From NCBI RefSeq assembly GCF_900766305.1, contig NZ_CAAFUZ010000049.1:1-21033 (forward strand): a DNA stretch of 21,033 nt, written 5' to 3'. The stretch is from an uncultured Gemella sp. (lineage in GTDB: Bacteria; Bacillota; Bacilli; Staphylococcales; Gemellaceae). Of this stretch, positions 1-7,250 are shown piece after piece (the first letter of the stretch is position 1; each line of letters starts with the position of its first letter). The position numbers and the translations under genes are program-made. Below the pieces are notes generated by a model, which ran no database searches, was not told the DNA's origin, and saw nothing but the letters and a program-made list of their open reading frames with translations.

Positions 1-3
1 ATA

Positions 4-59
4 CGTTATACGTAAGAATTTTAACGTGTCTTTGGCACTAAAAATTCTAACGTACAACG
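4..59. repeat. Long imperfect inverted repeat (hairpin 1)
   Basis: Two arms of about 25 bases, 4-28 and 36-59, are near-complementary, with a few mismatches (positions 8/55 and 14/49) and a loop of about 7 bases around 29-35. No T-tract follows, so it is not a standard intrinsic terminator. It could be a dispersed intergenic palindrome or the 3' trailer of a gene left of the window. Seen directly; function not known. Confidence 0.6.
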
Positions 60-72
60 CAAGTGGTTAATT

Positions 73-111
73 GATATCTAAAATCGCTTTAGAAAAGCTT
101 TTTTAGATATC
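73..111. repeat. Inverted repeat (hairpin 2)
   Basis: The arm GATATCTAAAA at 73-83 is perfectly matched by TTTTAGATATC at 101-111. A second nested stem GCTTT/AAAGC (86-90 with 94-98) lies inside, separated by a short internal loop, so the whole 39 bases fold into one rod. No run of T follows. The outer 11-bp arms are exact, which makes it unlikely to be chance, but its role is not evident. Confidence 0.65.
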
Positions 112-124
112 TAATAAACTGTGC

Positions 125-179
125 GGGGGTGACTCGACAAAATCGATTTCTACGAAATCACGATTTTTGAGTCACTCTC
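125..179 (+). repeat. Long RNA-like stem-loop (hairpin 3)
   Basis: An outer stem joins 125-135 to 169-179, a middle stem joins 139-144 to 162-167, and an inner stem joins 145-150 to 154-159 around a 3-base TAC loop. Two outer pairs (126/178 and 128/176) are G-U only when the + strand is transcribed, so the + strand RNA folds better than its complement. The layout resembles the dispersed intergenic palindromes of Bacilli, but copies elsewhere cannot be checked here. Confidence 0.6.
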
Positions 180-285
180 AAATTGAGAAGTAGTATTGAA
201 AACTATTGGTGAAAAATATTATTGACTACAAATATGTTATTTTAATTACAAACTATGTTTCACTGTGGCAATATTTTTAATAAAA

Positions 286-294
286 TGTTATAAT
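286..294 (+). promoter_or_regulatory. Extended -10 promoter for the nif3-like operon
   Basis: TGTTATAAT at 286-294 is a perfect extended -10 (TGn plus TATAAT at 289-294). The -35 region 17 bases upstream (TGGCAA, 266-271) is weak, as is usual for extended -10 promoters. Transcription would start near 301, about 10 bases before the AGGAGG at 311-316, giving a leader of only about 23 bases. No other good promoter is seen before the 5957 gene end, so it may drive the whole run. Confidence 0.7.
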
Positions 295-323
295 AATGTG
301 ATAACAAAAAAGGAGGTTAGGTT

Positions 324-1100
324 TTGAACACTGTAAAAGATATTTATAATAAATTAAATGAGTTGGCGGATGTTAAACTTGCAGAGAAATGGGATAATGT
401 TGGTTTAATGTTAGGTAATTATAATAATAATGTTAATAAGATATTAGTATGTTTAGATGTAACAACAGATGTGGTCAATGAAGCTATACAAAATAATATT
501 GATCTAATAGTTTCTCATCATCCTCTTATATTTAAACCGTTGAAATCATTAGATTTTACAGATGATTTCAAGTCTAACATAATTCGTGATTTAATAAAAA
601 ACGATATTTCGGTAATTTCATTTCATACTAATTTGGATTCAGCTAAACTGGGTCTTAATGATCATTTAGCAAAATTATTGGATTTAAATAATATTAGTGT
701 ATTGTTTGAACATAATTTAGATAAAGAAGCGGGATTAGGAAGAATTGGACAATTATCTTCTCCTTTATCAATTAGTGAATTTGTAGATTATATTAAAGAG
801 AGATTTTTATTAGATAATGTATCTGCAGTTATTGGAAATGAAAAAGATATTTCTTCTGTAGCATTATTAGGTGGAAGCGGAGCAGACTTTTTATATTCGT
901 TACCTGATGTTGATATCTATTTAACTGGAGATGTGGGATATCATGCCGCTCTAGACGCTATGGAAATGAAAAAGAACATTATCGATATAGGACACTTTAC
1001 AGAACATTTAGTGAAAGATTTATTGGTTGACTATTTAACTAAATTAGGTGTTGACGTAATTAAATCGTCTGTAGAGAAATCTCCGTTTAAAATTTTATAA
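324..1100 (+). CDS. Nif3-like dinuclear metal centre protein (YqfO/YbgI family)
   Basis: This 258-residue protein belongs to the Nif3/YbgI family, which forms hexameric rings with two metal ions per subunit. The biochemical role is not settled, although a GTP cyclohydrolase I type 2-like activity has been annotated. Family metal ligands are visible: the SHHP motif (His65, His66), HTNLD (His101, Asp105) and GHFTEH near the C-terminus (His224, Glu227). The start is TTG at 324, chosen because AGGAGG at 311-316 is 7 bases upstream and the N-terminus matches the family. At 258 residues it is the short form, without the PII-like insert that lengthens YqfO of Bacillus to about 370. It is the first gene after the promoter at 286-294 and is followed by mntR after 14 bases. 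Family call is firm; function is open. Confidence 0.88.
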   Translation: MNTVKDIYNKLNELADVKLAEKWDNVGLMLGNYNNNVNKILVCLDVTTDVVNEAIQNNIDLIVSHHPLIFKPLKSLDFTDDFKSNIIRDLIKNDISVISFHTNLDSAKLGLNDHLAKLLDLNNISVLFEHNLDKEAGLGRIGQLSSPLSISEFVDYIKERFLLDNVSAVIGNEKDISSVALLGGSGADFLYSLPDVDIYLTGDVGYHAALDAMEMKKNIIDIGHFTEHLVKDLLVDYLTKLGVDVIKSSVEKSPFKIL

Positions 1101-1114
1101 AGGAGGAATATTAT

Positions 1115-1504
1115 ATGGCAAAAGCGACACCAACAATGGAAGATTATATTGAAGTAATATATTCTTTAGTGAAAAATAAAGGTTATGCAAGAAGTGCAGA
1201 TATTGCAGAAAAGTTAGATGTTTATCCATCTACCGTAACTAAAATGTTGAAAAAATTAGATGTAGAAGGATATATCGTTTATGAAAAGTATAGAGGTATT
1301 GCTCTTACTGAACAGGGTGAAAAAATGGGAGAGTATGCTCTAACAAGACATGAACTATTAGAAGATTTTCTAAGACTAATAGGCGTAGATGAAGATAAAG
1401 TTTACGAAGAGGTCGAAGGGATTGAACACCATTTTGGAAAAAGTTCATTAGAAAAAATTAAAGATTTAATGAAATATTTAAGGGAACACAACTATAAAGC
1501 GTAA
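1115..1504 (+). CDS. mntR: Manganese-dependent transcriptional regulator MntR (DtxR family)
   Basis: A 129-residue cytoplasmic repressor of the DtxR/MntR family, which binds manganese and shuts off manganese import genes. A winged helix-turn-helix fills residues 5-70 (YARSADIAEKL, then the recognition helix around YPSTVTKML), followed by a dimerisation and metal domain. All six ligands known from Bacillus subtilis MntR are present at a constant offset of two: Asp10, Glu13, His79, Glu101, Glu104, His105. It lacks the SH3-like third domain of true DtxR and is slightly shorter than the 142-residue Bacillus protein at the C-terminus. AGGAGG at 1101-1106 precedes ATG. No manganese transporter is in the window, so its targets must lie elsewhere; its placement between nif3-like and thyA genes suggests co-transcription rather than control of neighbours. 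Confidence 0.92.
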   Translation: MAKATPTMEDYIEVIYSLVKNKGYARSADIAEKLDVYPSTVTKMLKKLDVEGYIVYEKYRGIALTEQGEKMGEYALTRHELLEDFLRLIGVDEDKVYEEVEGIEHHFGKSSLEKIKDLMKYLREHNYKA

Positions 1505-1516
1505 TGGAGAATTAGA

Positions 1517-2449
1517 GTGGCTGATAAAGAGTATTTAAAATTATGTAATCATATTTTAGAAAACGGAATTGAAAAAGATGATAGAACTGGAGTTGGTACA
1601 AAGAGTATCTTTGGATACCAAATGAAGTTCGATTTATCTAAAGGATTCCCGCTATTGACTACAAAAAAAGTCAATTTTAATCTAGTATGGTCAGAATTAT
1701 TATGGTTCATTAAAGGTGATACTAATATTAGATTTTTATTAGAAAATAAGAATAATATTTGGAATGAATGGGCATTTAAAAAATGGATAGAGAGTGACGA
1801 ATATACTGGACCTGATATGACAGATTTTGGTCATAGAACTTTAGTTGATGAAGAGTTTTCTAAGCAATATAAAGAACAAATGTCACTATTCAAAGAACGA
1901 GTTCTAACTGATGATGAATTCTCAGCAAAATACGGTGATTTAGGTAATGTTTATGGTAAACAATGGAGAGACTTTAATGGTATTGATCAATTAAAAAATG
2001 TAGTTGAACAAATTAAAAGTAATCCATCATCACGCCGTTTAATCGTATCGTCGTGGAATCCAGCAGAAGTAGATACTATGGCACTTCCACCTTGTCATTC
2101 ACTTTTCCAATTCTATGTGAATGACGGGAAATTAAGTTGTCAGCTATATCAAAGAAGTGGTGATGTATTTTTAGGTGTACCATTTAATATTGCATCTTAT
2201 TCATTACTTACTATTCTAATTGCTAAGGAATGTGGGCTTGAAGTAGGTGAGTTTGTTCATACTTTAGGTGATGCGCATATTTACAAAAATCACTTTGAAC
2301 AAGTAAAAGAACAAATGTCTAGAACACCATATTCATTACCAGAATTAAAAATAAATGATTTCGAAAGCATTTTCGATCTTAAAATAGAAGACGTAGAAAT
2401 TGTAAATTACGAGAGTCATCCATTTATTAAAGCACCAATAGCAGTTTAG
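1517..2449 (+). CDS. thyA: Thymidylate synthase
   Basis: ThyA converts dUMP to dTMP with methylene-tetrahydrofolate as both carbon donor and reductant, releasing dihydrofolate. The catalytic cysteine is Cys193 in PPCHS; other hallmarks are DDRTGVGT (Arg23), the phosphate-binding Arg173-Arg174 pair, [14 protein letters not shown] (215-228) and HTLGDAHIY (248-256). At 310 residues it is the long class found in Staphylococcus and Lactobacillus, which carries an insert of about 50 residues (here roughly 88-137) compared with the 264-residue Escherichia coli enzyme. The start is GTG at 1517, with GGAGA just upstream at 1506-1510; no better in-frame start is seen. Dihydrofolate reductase follows after 10 bases, so the product dihydrofolate is recycled by the next gene, a common pairing. 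Confidence 0.97.
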   Translation: MADKEYLKLCNHILENGIEKDDRTGVGTKSIFGYQMKFDLSKGFPLLTTKKVNFNLVWSELLWFIKGDTNIRFLLENKNNIWNEWAFKKWIESDEYTGPDMTDFGHRTLVDEEFSKQYKEQMSLFKERVLTDDEFSAKYGDLGNVYGKQWRDFNGIDQLKNVVEQIKSNPSSRRLIVSSWNPAEVDTMALPPCHSLFQFYVNDGKLSCQLYQRSGDVFLGVPFNIASYSLLTILIAKECGLEVGEFVHTLGDAHIYKNHFEQVKEQMSRTPYSLPELKINDFESIFDLKIEDVEIVNYESHPFIKAPIAV

Positions 2450-2459
2450 GAGGGATAAT

Positions 2460-2948
2460 ATGTTATCACTAATAGTGGCATATGATAAAAATAAGTCTAT
2501 AGGACAAGAAAATACGATTCCATGGCGTTTAAAAAGTGATATGTTAAGAGTTAAAGAATTAACTACTAACCAGACTATTATTATGGGACGTAAAACATTG
2601 GATAGTATTGGTAGAGCACTGCCTAATAGGATAAATAGAGTATTGACACGTGATAAGAATTCTTTAGATCACTATTCAAATATTGAAGTCTATACTGATG
2701 ATTCGATTCTAGAAAATATAAAAACAGAAAAGGCATATATTTTTGGCGGTGGAATGATTTATAATAAATATTTTGATAAATGTGATGAAATGTTTATTAC
2801 TGAGGTGGATACAGTTGTAGAAGCTGATACTAAGTTTCCTGAATTTGATGAAAATGAGTGGGAATTAATAAGTCGTGAAGAATTCTTCAAAGATGAATAT
2901 AATGAGTTTGATTTTGTATTTTTACATTATAAAAGAAAGAGGAAATAA
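2460..2948 (+). CDS. folA: Dihydrofolate reductase
   Basis: This 162-residue enzyme reduces dihydrofolate to tetrahydrofolate with NADPH and is the target of trimethoprim. Visible signatures are the Met20-type loop (SIGQENTIPW, residues 13-22), the catalytic acid Asp27, the NADPH-binding MGRKTLDSIG (42-51), LPNR (54-57) and the IFGGG turn (94-98). It starts 10 bases after thyA, with AGGAGGG overlapping the thyA stop, so the two are surely co-expressed. Aligned by eye with the Staphylococcus aureus enzyme, Tyr101 here sits where S. aureus has Phe98, the residue whose change to Tyr gives trimethoprim resistance there. Many sensitive DHFRs, including that of E. coli, naturally have Tyr at this site. 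It looks chromosomal rather than an acquired dfr gene. Confidence 0.95.
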   Translation: MLSLIVAYDKNKSIGQENTIPWRLKSDMLRVKELTTNQTIIMGRKTLDSIGRALPNRINRVLTRDKNSLDHYSNIEVYTDDSILENIKTEKAYIFGGGMIYNKYFDKCDEMFITEVDTVVEADTKFPEFDENEWELISREEFFKDEYNEFDFVFLHYKRKRK

Positions 2949-2951
2949 TAA

Positions 2952-3794
2952 ATGTTAGAAAAAGTGAAGATAATTATTGATTCATCAAGTGATTTAACTT
3001 TTGATGAAATTGAGAAATATAATGTGGATGTAATTCCTCTAACAATTAATATCGATGGAAATGAATATGATTACCGTACAATAAGTAATGATGAGTATAT
3101 TGAAAGAATGAGAAAAGCTACATCTTATTCAACTAGTCAACCAGCAATCGGGAAGTTTTTAGAAGCTTATGAAAAATGGACGAAAGAAGGGTATAAGGTT
3201 ATTGTTTTAACACTTTCTTCTGCTTTGAGTGGTACATATAATACGGCGGTTACAGCAAGTTCAGAATTTGAAGGAGTGCACGTTGTTGATACTAAGACAA
3301 CAACACGAGGAATGGTTTTCTTACTTAAAGAGTGTCTAAAACAACTTGAGGAAAATGTGGCTGTAGAGGTAATCGCAGAGAACTTAAGAGAGAAAGCTAA
3401 AAATATTTTAACGTTTGTTACAATCGATAAACTTGACAATTTGGTAAAAGGTGGTAGACTAAGTAAGTCACAAGCTTTAATTGGAGGTTTACTAAATATT
3501 AAAGTTTTAACACAGTTAAAAGAAACTGAGTTGGTTGCCTTAGATAAAGTTCGTGGAAAGAAAAAATTGGTTCAAACTTTAATTAAACATATTGAAGAGG
3601 CAAAACAAGATAAAACAATAAAAAGTATTAGCTTGCCAAATGCTTTAGCTGATGAATATGTTACATTAATAAAATCGGCTTTAAAAGAATCGTTTGGTTA
3701 TGAAGTAAATGAAGATGAAATATTCACTACAACACCAATTATTTCAACACATACAGGAGAAAATGCAGTAGGTATCTTAGTAGAGTTAGTATAA
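2952..3794 (+). CDS. DegV family fatty-acid-binding protein (FakB-like)
   Basis: A 280-residue DegV/FakB family protein. Such proteins hold a fatty acid and present it to the kinase FakA, which makes acyl-phosphate for phospholipid synthesis; the exact lipid preference cannot be read here. Family marks are IIDSSSDL at the N-terminus (8-15), the TSQP stretch (61-64), SSALSGTY (89-96) and the VKGGRLS segment in the C-terminal domain. There is no signal peptide or membrane segment, so it is cytoplasmic. The start ATG is 3 bases after the folA stop with GAGG at 2939-2942. No fakA is in the window, which is usual because fakB and fakA often sit apart. Bacilli commonly carry several paralogues, so no gene number is assigned. 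Confidence 0.9.
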   Translation: MLEKVKIIIDSSSDLTFDEIEKYNVDVIPLTINIDGNEYDYRTISNDEYIERMRKATSYSTSQPAIGKFLEAYEKWTKEGYKVIVLTLSSALSGTYNTAVTASSEFEGVHVVDTKTTTRGMVFLLKECLKQLEENVAVEVIAENLREKAKNILTFVTIDKLDNLVKGGRLSKSQALIGGLLNIKVLTQLKETELVALDKVRGKKKLVQTLIKHIEEAKQDKTIKSISLPNALADEYVTLIKSALKESFGYEVNEDEIFTTTPIISTHTGENAVGILVELV

Positions 3795-3809
3795 TCGGAG
3801 GTTAAGATT

Positions 3810-4064
3810 ATGACAAATTTCGATGAAACAAGATTATTTGATAGCAATTTTTATGATAAAAATGATATTCACAACATACTAAAAAATGTTGTGGAGACAA
3901 TTAAACAGCGTGGATATGATCCAATTAATCAATTAATGGGATATATCAAAACTGCTGACCCAGTATATATTCCTAGGGATAATCATGCAAGGGAGCAAAT
4001 AAGATTAATTGATATGGATGATATACTAGAGTACTTATTATACTTTTTTATACAGGAGTCTTAG
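3810..4064 (+). CDS. ireB: IreB family regulatory phosphoprotein (YrzL, UPF0297)
   Basis: An 84-residue protein of the IreB/YrzL family, recognised from the N-terminal DETRLF (5-10), the central QRGYDPINQLMGYI (33-46) and the DPVYIPRDNHAR (50-61) segments. In Enterococcus IreB is a substrate of the PASTA-domain serine/threonine kinase IreK and modulates cephalosporin resistance; that is family knowledge, not visible here. CGGAGG lies upstream of ATG. Its stop codon directly abuts the ATG of ruvX, and ruvX is followed by yrzB, reproducing the conserved Firmicute trio. The kinase and its phosphatase are not encoded in this window. Family identity is firm; the regulatory role in this organism is inferred. 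Confidence 0.92.
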   Translation: MTNFDETRLFDSNFYDKNDIHNILKNVVETIKQRGYDPINQLMGYIKTADPVYIPRDNHAREQIRLIDMDDILEYLLYFFIQES

Positions 4065-4493
4065 ATGTTAGATAAAAGAATAATGGGCCTTGATTACGGA
4101 TCAAAAACTATCGGTGTTGCCGTAAGTGATTTGTTAGGGTTCACCGCTCAAGGTATTGAAACTATAAATATTAATGAGCAGGTTAAAGATTTTAAAATTA
4201 AAAGAATTAAGGAATTAGTTCAAGAGCACAATGTAGGAAAAATCGTTGTTGGACTTCCAAAAAATATGGATAATTCTGTAGGTTTTAGAGGAGAAGCAAC
4301 ACTATATTTTGTAGAGGTATTGAAAAAGAAAATTAAAAATGTTGAAATAATTTTACAAGATGAACGTCTGACTACAATGGGTGCTGAAAGAGTACTTCTT
4401 GAAGCTAATGTTTCAAGGAAAAAAAGAAAAAATGTTATTGATAAAATGGCTGCAGTATTAATACTTCAGACATATTTAGATAAATTAAATTAA
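4065..4493 (+). CDS. ruvX: Holliday junction resolvase-like RuvX / YqgF
   Basis: A 142-residue YqgF/RuvX protein with an RNase H-like fold. The family was named as a putative Holliday junction resolvase; in E. coli it is implicated in 16S rRNA 5'-end processing and in Mycobacterium in junction resolution. The first metal-binding motif [15 protein letters not shown] (8-22, catalytic Asp10) is intact, as are [11 protein letters not shown] in the middle and DERLTT, with further acidic residues near the C-terminal [10 protein letters not shown] helix. The ATG begins right after the ireB TAG, with CAGGAG inside ireB as the ribosome site, so translation is coupled. Length is normal for the family. 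Confidence 0.93.
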   Translation: MLDKRIMGLDYGSKTIGVAVSDLLGFTAQGIETININEQVKDFKIKRIKELVQEHNVGKIVVGLPKNMDNSVGFRGEATLYFVEVLKKKIKNVEIILQDERLTTMGAERVLLEANVSRKKRKNVIDKMAAVLILQTYLDKLN

Positions 4494-4517
4494 TATAAAT
4501 TTCAGGAGGAAAATAAA

Positions 4518-4823
4518 ATGCAAGAGAAAGATTTAAAAAACATTAGTATCGATAATACTGAAGAGGTGTACACACTTAGTACTTTAGAAGGTGAAGAAAA
4601 AGAATACCGTAAAATTCTAGAATTTACTAATCCAACAAATGGTAATCTATATTACATCTTTGCTGAGGAAGAAACTATTGATGAAGAGGAAATTAGTATT
4701 TTCCCAATGGTATGTGTTGAAGATGGTGAGGATAGTGTTAGATTTGAACCAGTTGAAACAGATGAAGAATATGATATGATTTCAGAAGTATTAGATACTT
4801 TCTACTACGATGAAAGCGAGTAA
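4518..4823 (+). CDS. yrzB: DUF1292 family protein (YrzB-like)
   Basis: A 101-residue, strongly acidic DUF1292 protein of unknown function. The family is recognised from the central segment TLSTLEGEEKEYRKILEF, the YYIFAEEE strand, and the end WD-less but typical FEPVETDEEYDMISEVLDTF. It holds no cysteine cluster, membrane segment or signal peptide and is expected in the cytoplasm. CAGGAGG precedes the ATG by 7-8 bases. The trio ireB-ruvX-yrzB followed by mltG is the usual neighbourhood in Bacilli, which supports the assignment more than any single motif. No function is proposed. Confidence 0.88.
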   Translation: MQEKDLKNISIDNTEEVYTLSTLEGEEKEYRKILEFTNPTNGNLYYIFAEEETIDEEEISIFPMVCVEDGEDSVRFEPVETDEEYDMISEVLDTFYYDESE

Positions 4824-4826
4824 AAG

Positions 4827-5957
4827 ATGAGAGAAGATAAGATAAGAAGAAGTAGGGAACTTAGAAAGAAAAATAAAAAAAGAAGTTCTATAATCCCTAT
4901 GATATTAACTTTTATTGTTGTCCTTGGTATTGCTGCATTATCAATATTCTATTATATGATAACACCGGTAGATAAGAGCAACAATAAAGATATTTCAGTA
5001 GAAATTAAAGAGAACTATGGAAGTGCTAGGATTGCTCAAGAGCTAAAAGCTAAAGGGTTAATTAAAAATGAAGAAGTTTTTAAAATCTATGCAAGGTTAT
5101 CACCTAATACATCATTTTACGTAGGAAACTTTAATTTAAAACAAAGTATGAGTTTACCTCAAATTATTCAAGAGCTTGGAGCTAAGAATAAGGCGAATTC
5201 TGGAAACACATTTGCTTTAATAGAAGGAGATAGTATCCTTAAGATTGCTAAGAATTTAGAGAAGACTAACTTAAGTAGTGATGAGTTCTTAGAGAAAGTT
5301 AATGATGCTGAATTTATTAAAAAGCTTCAAAAACAATTCCCTGAATTAATTACGGATGAAGTTTACGGAAAAGATATTAAATATGCTTTAGAAGGATATT
5401 TATATCCAGCTATTTATGACATAAGTGATAATGAGACTGTAGAAAGCTTAATTACTAAAATGGTTAAGTTAACTAACGAAAAAGTAGTACCATTGTACAA
5501 AAAAAATAATAAGATTTGGAAAATAAATGGTCAAGATAAACAAATTTCTATTCATGACTACATGACAATGGCAAGTATTCTTGAAAAAGAATCTACGAAA
5601 TCAGATGAGAATAAACTTATTGCAAGTGTATTCTTAAATAGATTAGCTCAAGGAATGAAATTACAAACTGACCCTTCAGCTAACTATGCAGCTGATAAGT
5701 TAACAGGAGCTCCAACACAGGCAGAATTGTCATTAAATTCACCTTATAATACATATGCTGTTATTGGCTTACCTCCAGGACCAATTTCATCGATTGGATC
5801 TGCGTCTTATGAAGCATTAAATAATGCTGAGAATACAGACTATTTATACTTCTTACATGCTACTAAAGATGGAAAAGCTTATTTCTCAAAAACTTATCCA
5901 GAGCATGAAGAATTAGCTAAACAACATATCGAAGGTTATATTCCAGCTGGAAGCTAA
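4827..5957 (+). CDS. mltG: Endolytic murein transglycosylase MltG (YceG-like)
   Basis: MltG cuts nascent peptidoglycan strands at the membrane and helps set glycan length. The 376-residue protein has a basic cytoplasmic head (1-20, rich in Arg and Lys), one membrane segment at about 22-44, a LysM-like region and the YceG catalytic domain. The catalytic glutamate lies in ASILEKES (249-256, Glu253 or Glu255), followed by the conserved ASVFLNRL (266-273) and KLQTDPSANY (278-287), then YNTYAVIGLPPGPIS near the C-terminus. The ATG is 3 bases after the yrzB stop and the ribosome site is poor, so translational coupling is likely. It is the last gene of this run; a terminator follows at 6026-6066. 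Length is normal for Firmicutes. Confidence 0.95.
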   Translation: MREDKIRRSRELRKKNKKRSSIIPMILTFIVVLGIAALSIFYYMITPVDKSNNKDISVEIKENYGSARIAQELKAKGLIKNEEVFKIYARLSPNTSFYVGNFNLKQSMSLPQIIQELGAKNKANSGNTFALIEGDSILKIAKNLEKTNLSSDEFLEKVNDAEFIKKLQKQFPELITDEVYGKDIKYALEGYLYPAIYDISDNETVESLITKMVKLTNEKVVPLYKKNNKIWKINGQDKQISIHDYMTMASILEKESTKSDENKLIASVFLNRLAQGMKLQTDPSANYAADKLTGAPTQAELSLNSPYNTYAVIGLPPGPISSIGSASYEALNNAENTDYLYFLHATKDGKAYFSKTYPEHEELAKQHIEGYIPAGS

Positions 5958-6025
5958 CTAATATATTAAATTCAATATTAATGTCAATTTTGTTTGAATT
6001 AATTTTAAACTAAAACTGATAAGAT

Positions 6026-6066
6026 AAGTAACGACTTGTAAATTAGATTTATGAGTCGTTACTTTT
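6026..6066 (+). terminator. Intrinsic terminator after mltG
   Basis: AAGTAACGACT (6026-6036) pairs perfectly with AGTCGTTACTT (6054-6064). The stem continues inward with weaker A-U and G-U pairs to a small loop near 6043-6047. The T-rich stretch after it is short (TTTTATATT), but there is a clear gap before the next gene and a new promoter, so termination here is likely. Confidence 0.8.
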
Positions 6067-6084
6067 ATATTAGGATTGCTACTA

Positions 6085-6113
6085 TTGAATTAATATGAAT
6101 TATAAGGTAAAAT
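6085..6113 (+). promoter_or_regulatory. Promoter for the rsmE operon
   Basis: TTGAAT (6085-6090) and TAAAAT (6108-6113) are separated by exactly 17 bases, each one or two changes from consensus. Transcription would begin about 6120, leaving a leader of about 25 bases that includes AGGAG at 6134-6138. It lies directly after the mltG terminator, which supports a new transcription unit. Confidence 0.55.
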
Positions 6114-6143
6114 TAATTGTAAGATTAAAATTTAGGAGTTTTT

Positions 6144-6893
6144 ATGCAACAGTATTTTATAAATGAAGATTTGAATGTTGAATCGACATATGAATTGTCT
6201 AAAGATGACAGTAATCATATTGTAAGAATTATGAGAAAGAAAATAGAAGATAAAGTATATGTTGTATTTAATAATGAAGTTAAATACATTTGTACAATTG
6301 TTGATAATAATGTGGACAAGGTTCTTATTACGCCGTACGAACAAGTAATTGGTACTAATGAATTATCAACAAAAATAACAGTGGCTATTCCGCCATTAAA
6401 AAATGATAAGATTGAATATTTAATGCAAAAATTAACTGAATTAGGTGTTAGTAATATAGTGCTATTTAATTCTGAGAGAAATGTCGCTAAGGTAAAGAAA
6501 GATAAGGTAGATTCTAAATTAAATAGATGGAATAAAATCGTAAAAGAGGCTGCTGAGCAATCTAAGAGAAATATTATTCCTGATATCACTTATGTTGATA
6601 GTTTAAAAGATTTAATTGCATTTTCTGAAAAATTTGATCATAAAGTTGTAGCTTATGAGAAGGAATCAGTAAATGAGGAAAATATCAACTTGAAAAATTT
6701 ATTACACTCTGATTTAAGTAATAAAGAGGTTATAGCAGTGTTTGGGAGTGAAGGTGGACTTTCTGAACAAGAGGTTGATTTTTTAACTGAAAATAAATTT
6801 GATGTGATAGGATTAGGTAAGAGAATACTAAGAGCTGAAACAGCACCGCTATATTTTGTTAGTTGTGTTGCATATTTTAGTGAATTTAATTAA
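6144..6893 (+). CDS. rsmE: 16S rRNA (uracil-1498-N3)-methyltransferase RsmE
   Basis: RsmE is a SPOUT methyltransferase that methylates U1498 of 16S rRNA in the small ribosomal subunit. The 249-residue protein has an N-terminal PUA-like domain (DDSNHIVRIMRKK, about 21-33) and a C-terminal knot domain with KNDKIEYLMQKLTELGV (92-108), a SERNVAK stretch, and the cofactor-binding GSEGGLSEQEV and LGKRILRAETAP motifs. AGGAG sits 5 bases before the ATG. In many Firmicutes rsmE follows prmA; here prmA is absent and gpsB follows after 12 bases instead. Length is typical. No membrane segment is present. Confidence 0.95.
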   Translation: MQQYFINEDLNVESTYELSKDDSNHIVRIMRKKIEDKVYVVFNNEVKYICTIVDNNVDKVLITPYEQVIGTNELSTKITVAIPPLKNDKIEYLMQKLTELGVSNIVLFNSERNVAKVKKDKVDSKLNRWNKIVKEAAEQSKRNIIPDITYVDSLKDLIAFSEKFDHKVVAYEKESVNEENINLKNLLHSDLSNKEVIAVFGSEGGLSEQEVDFLTENKFDVIGLGKRILRAETAPLYFVSCVAYFSEFN

Positions 6894-6905
6894 AGGAGTT
6901 AAATT

Positions 6906-7229
6906 ATGAGTGTTGAATTAAATTTAACAGCAAAAGAAATTTACGAAAAAGAGTTTAGAAAAAGTAGAGTTAAAGGATATAGTGAAGAAGATGTTAATGA
7001 CTATTTAGATTTAATAATAGAAGACTATATGAAGTTAGATAAACTTATGACTAGACTTAAAGAATTAGAAATAGAAAATCAAAACTTAAAAATTAAAATA
7101 GAAGCTTTAAAAAATACAAGTCGTGAAGACAAACCTGTTCAGGTAACAAACTTAGATATCTTAAAAAGGTTATCGAAACTTGAAACAGCGGTGTTTGGAA
7201 CAAATAATGTTGATCATGACTTATATTAA
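6906..7229 (+). CDS. gpsB: Cell division protein GpsB (DivIVA-like)
   Basis: GpsB is a small coiled-coil adaptor at the division site that recruits penicillin-binding proteins and coordinates septal and peripheral wall synthesis. The 107-residue protein starts with the DivIVA-type membrane and partner-binding domain (LTAKEIYEKEFRKSRVKGYSEEDVNDYLDLI, split here over about 7-37), then a coiled coil of about 40-70 with regular Leu/Ile spacing, then a linker and the short C-terminal helix LDILKRLSKLETAVFG (83-98) characteristic of GpsB rather than full-length DivIVA. AAAGGAG lies 6 bases before the ATG. In other Bacilli gpsB tends to be near recU and a class A penicillin-binding protein; here it sits between rsmE and coaBC. 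Confidence 0.93.
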   Translation: MSVELNLTAKEIYEKEFRKSRVKGYSEEDVNDYLDLIIEDYMKLDKLMTRLKELEIENQNLKIKIEALKNTSREDKPVQVTNLDILKRLSKLETAVFGTNNVDHDLY

Positions 7230-7250
7230 TTATGTTTAGAGGAGAATTCC

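Noticed and set aside
222..250. TTGACT at 222-227 as a -35 for the first operon
   Set aside because: No good -10 lies 16-18 bases downstream; the extended -10 at 286-294 is much better placed.
2460..2948. Acquired trimethoprim-resistance dfr gene
   Set aside because: It lies in an ordinary thyA-folA arrangement with no mobile element, and its composition matches the neighbours, so it is taken as the native DHFR.
3167..3439. Minus-strand 90-codon open frame inside the DegV gene
   Set aside because: Shadow of a conserved gene, without a ribosome site or recognisable protein features.
6132..6589. Two overlapping minus-strand open frames opposite rsmE
   Set aside because: Composition-driven open frames in AT-rich DNA; rsmE on the + strand has full family motifs and a ribosome site.
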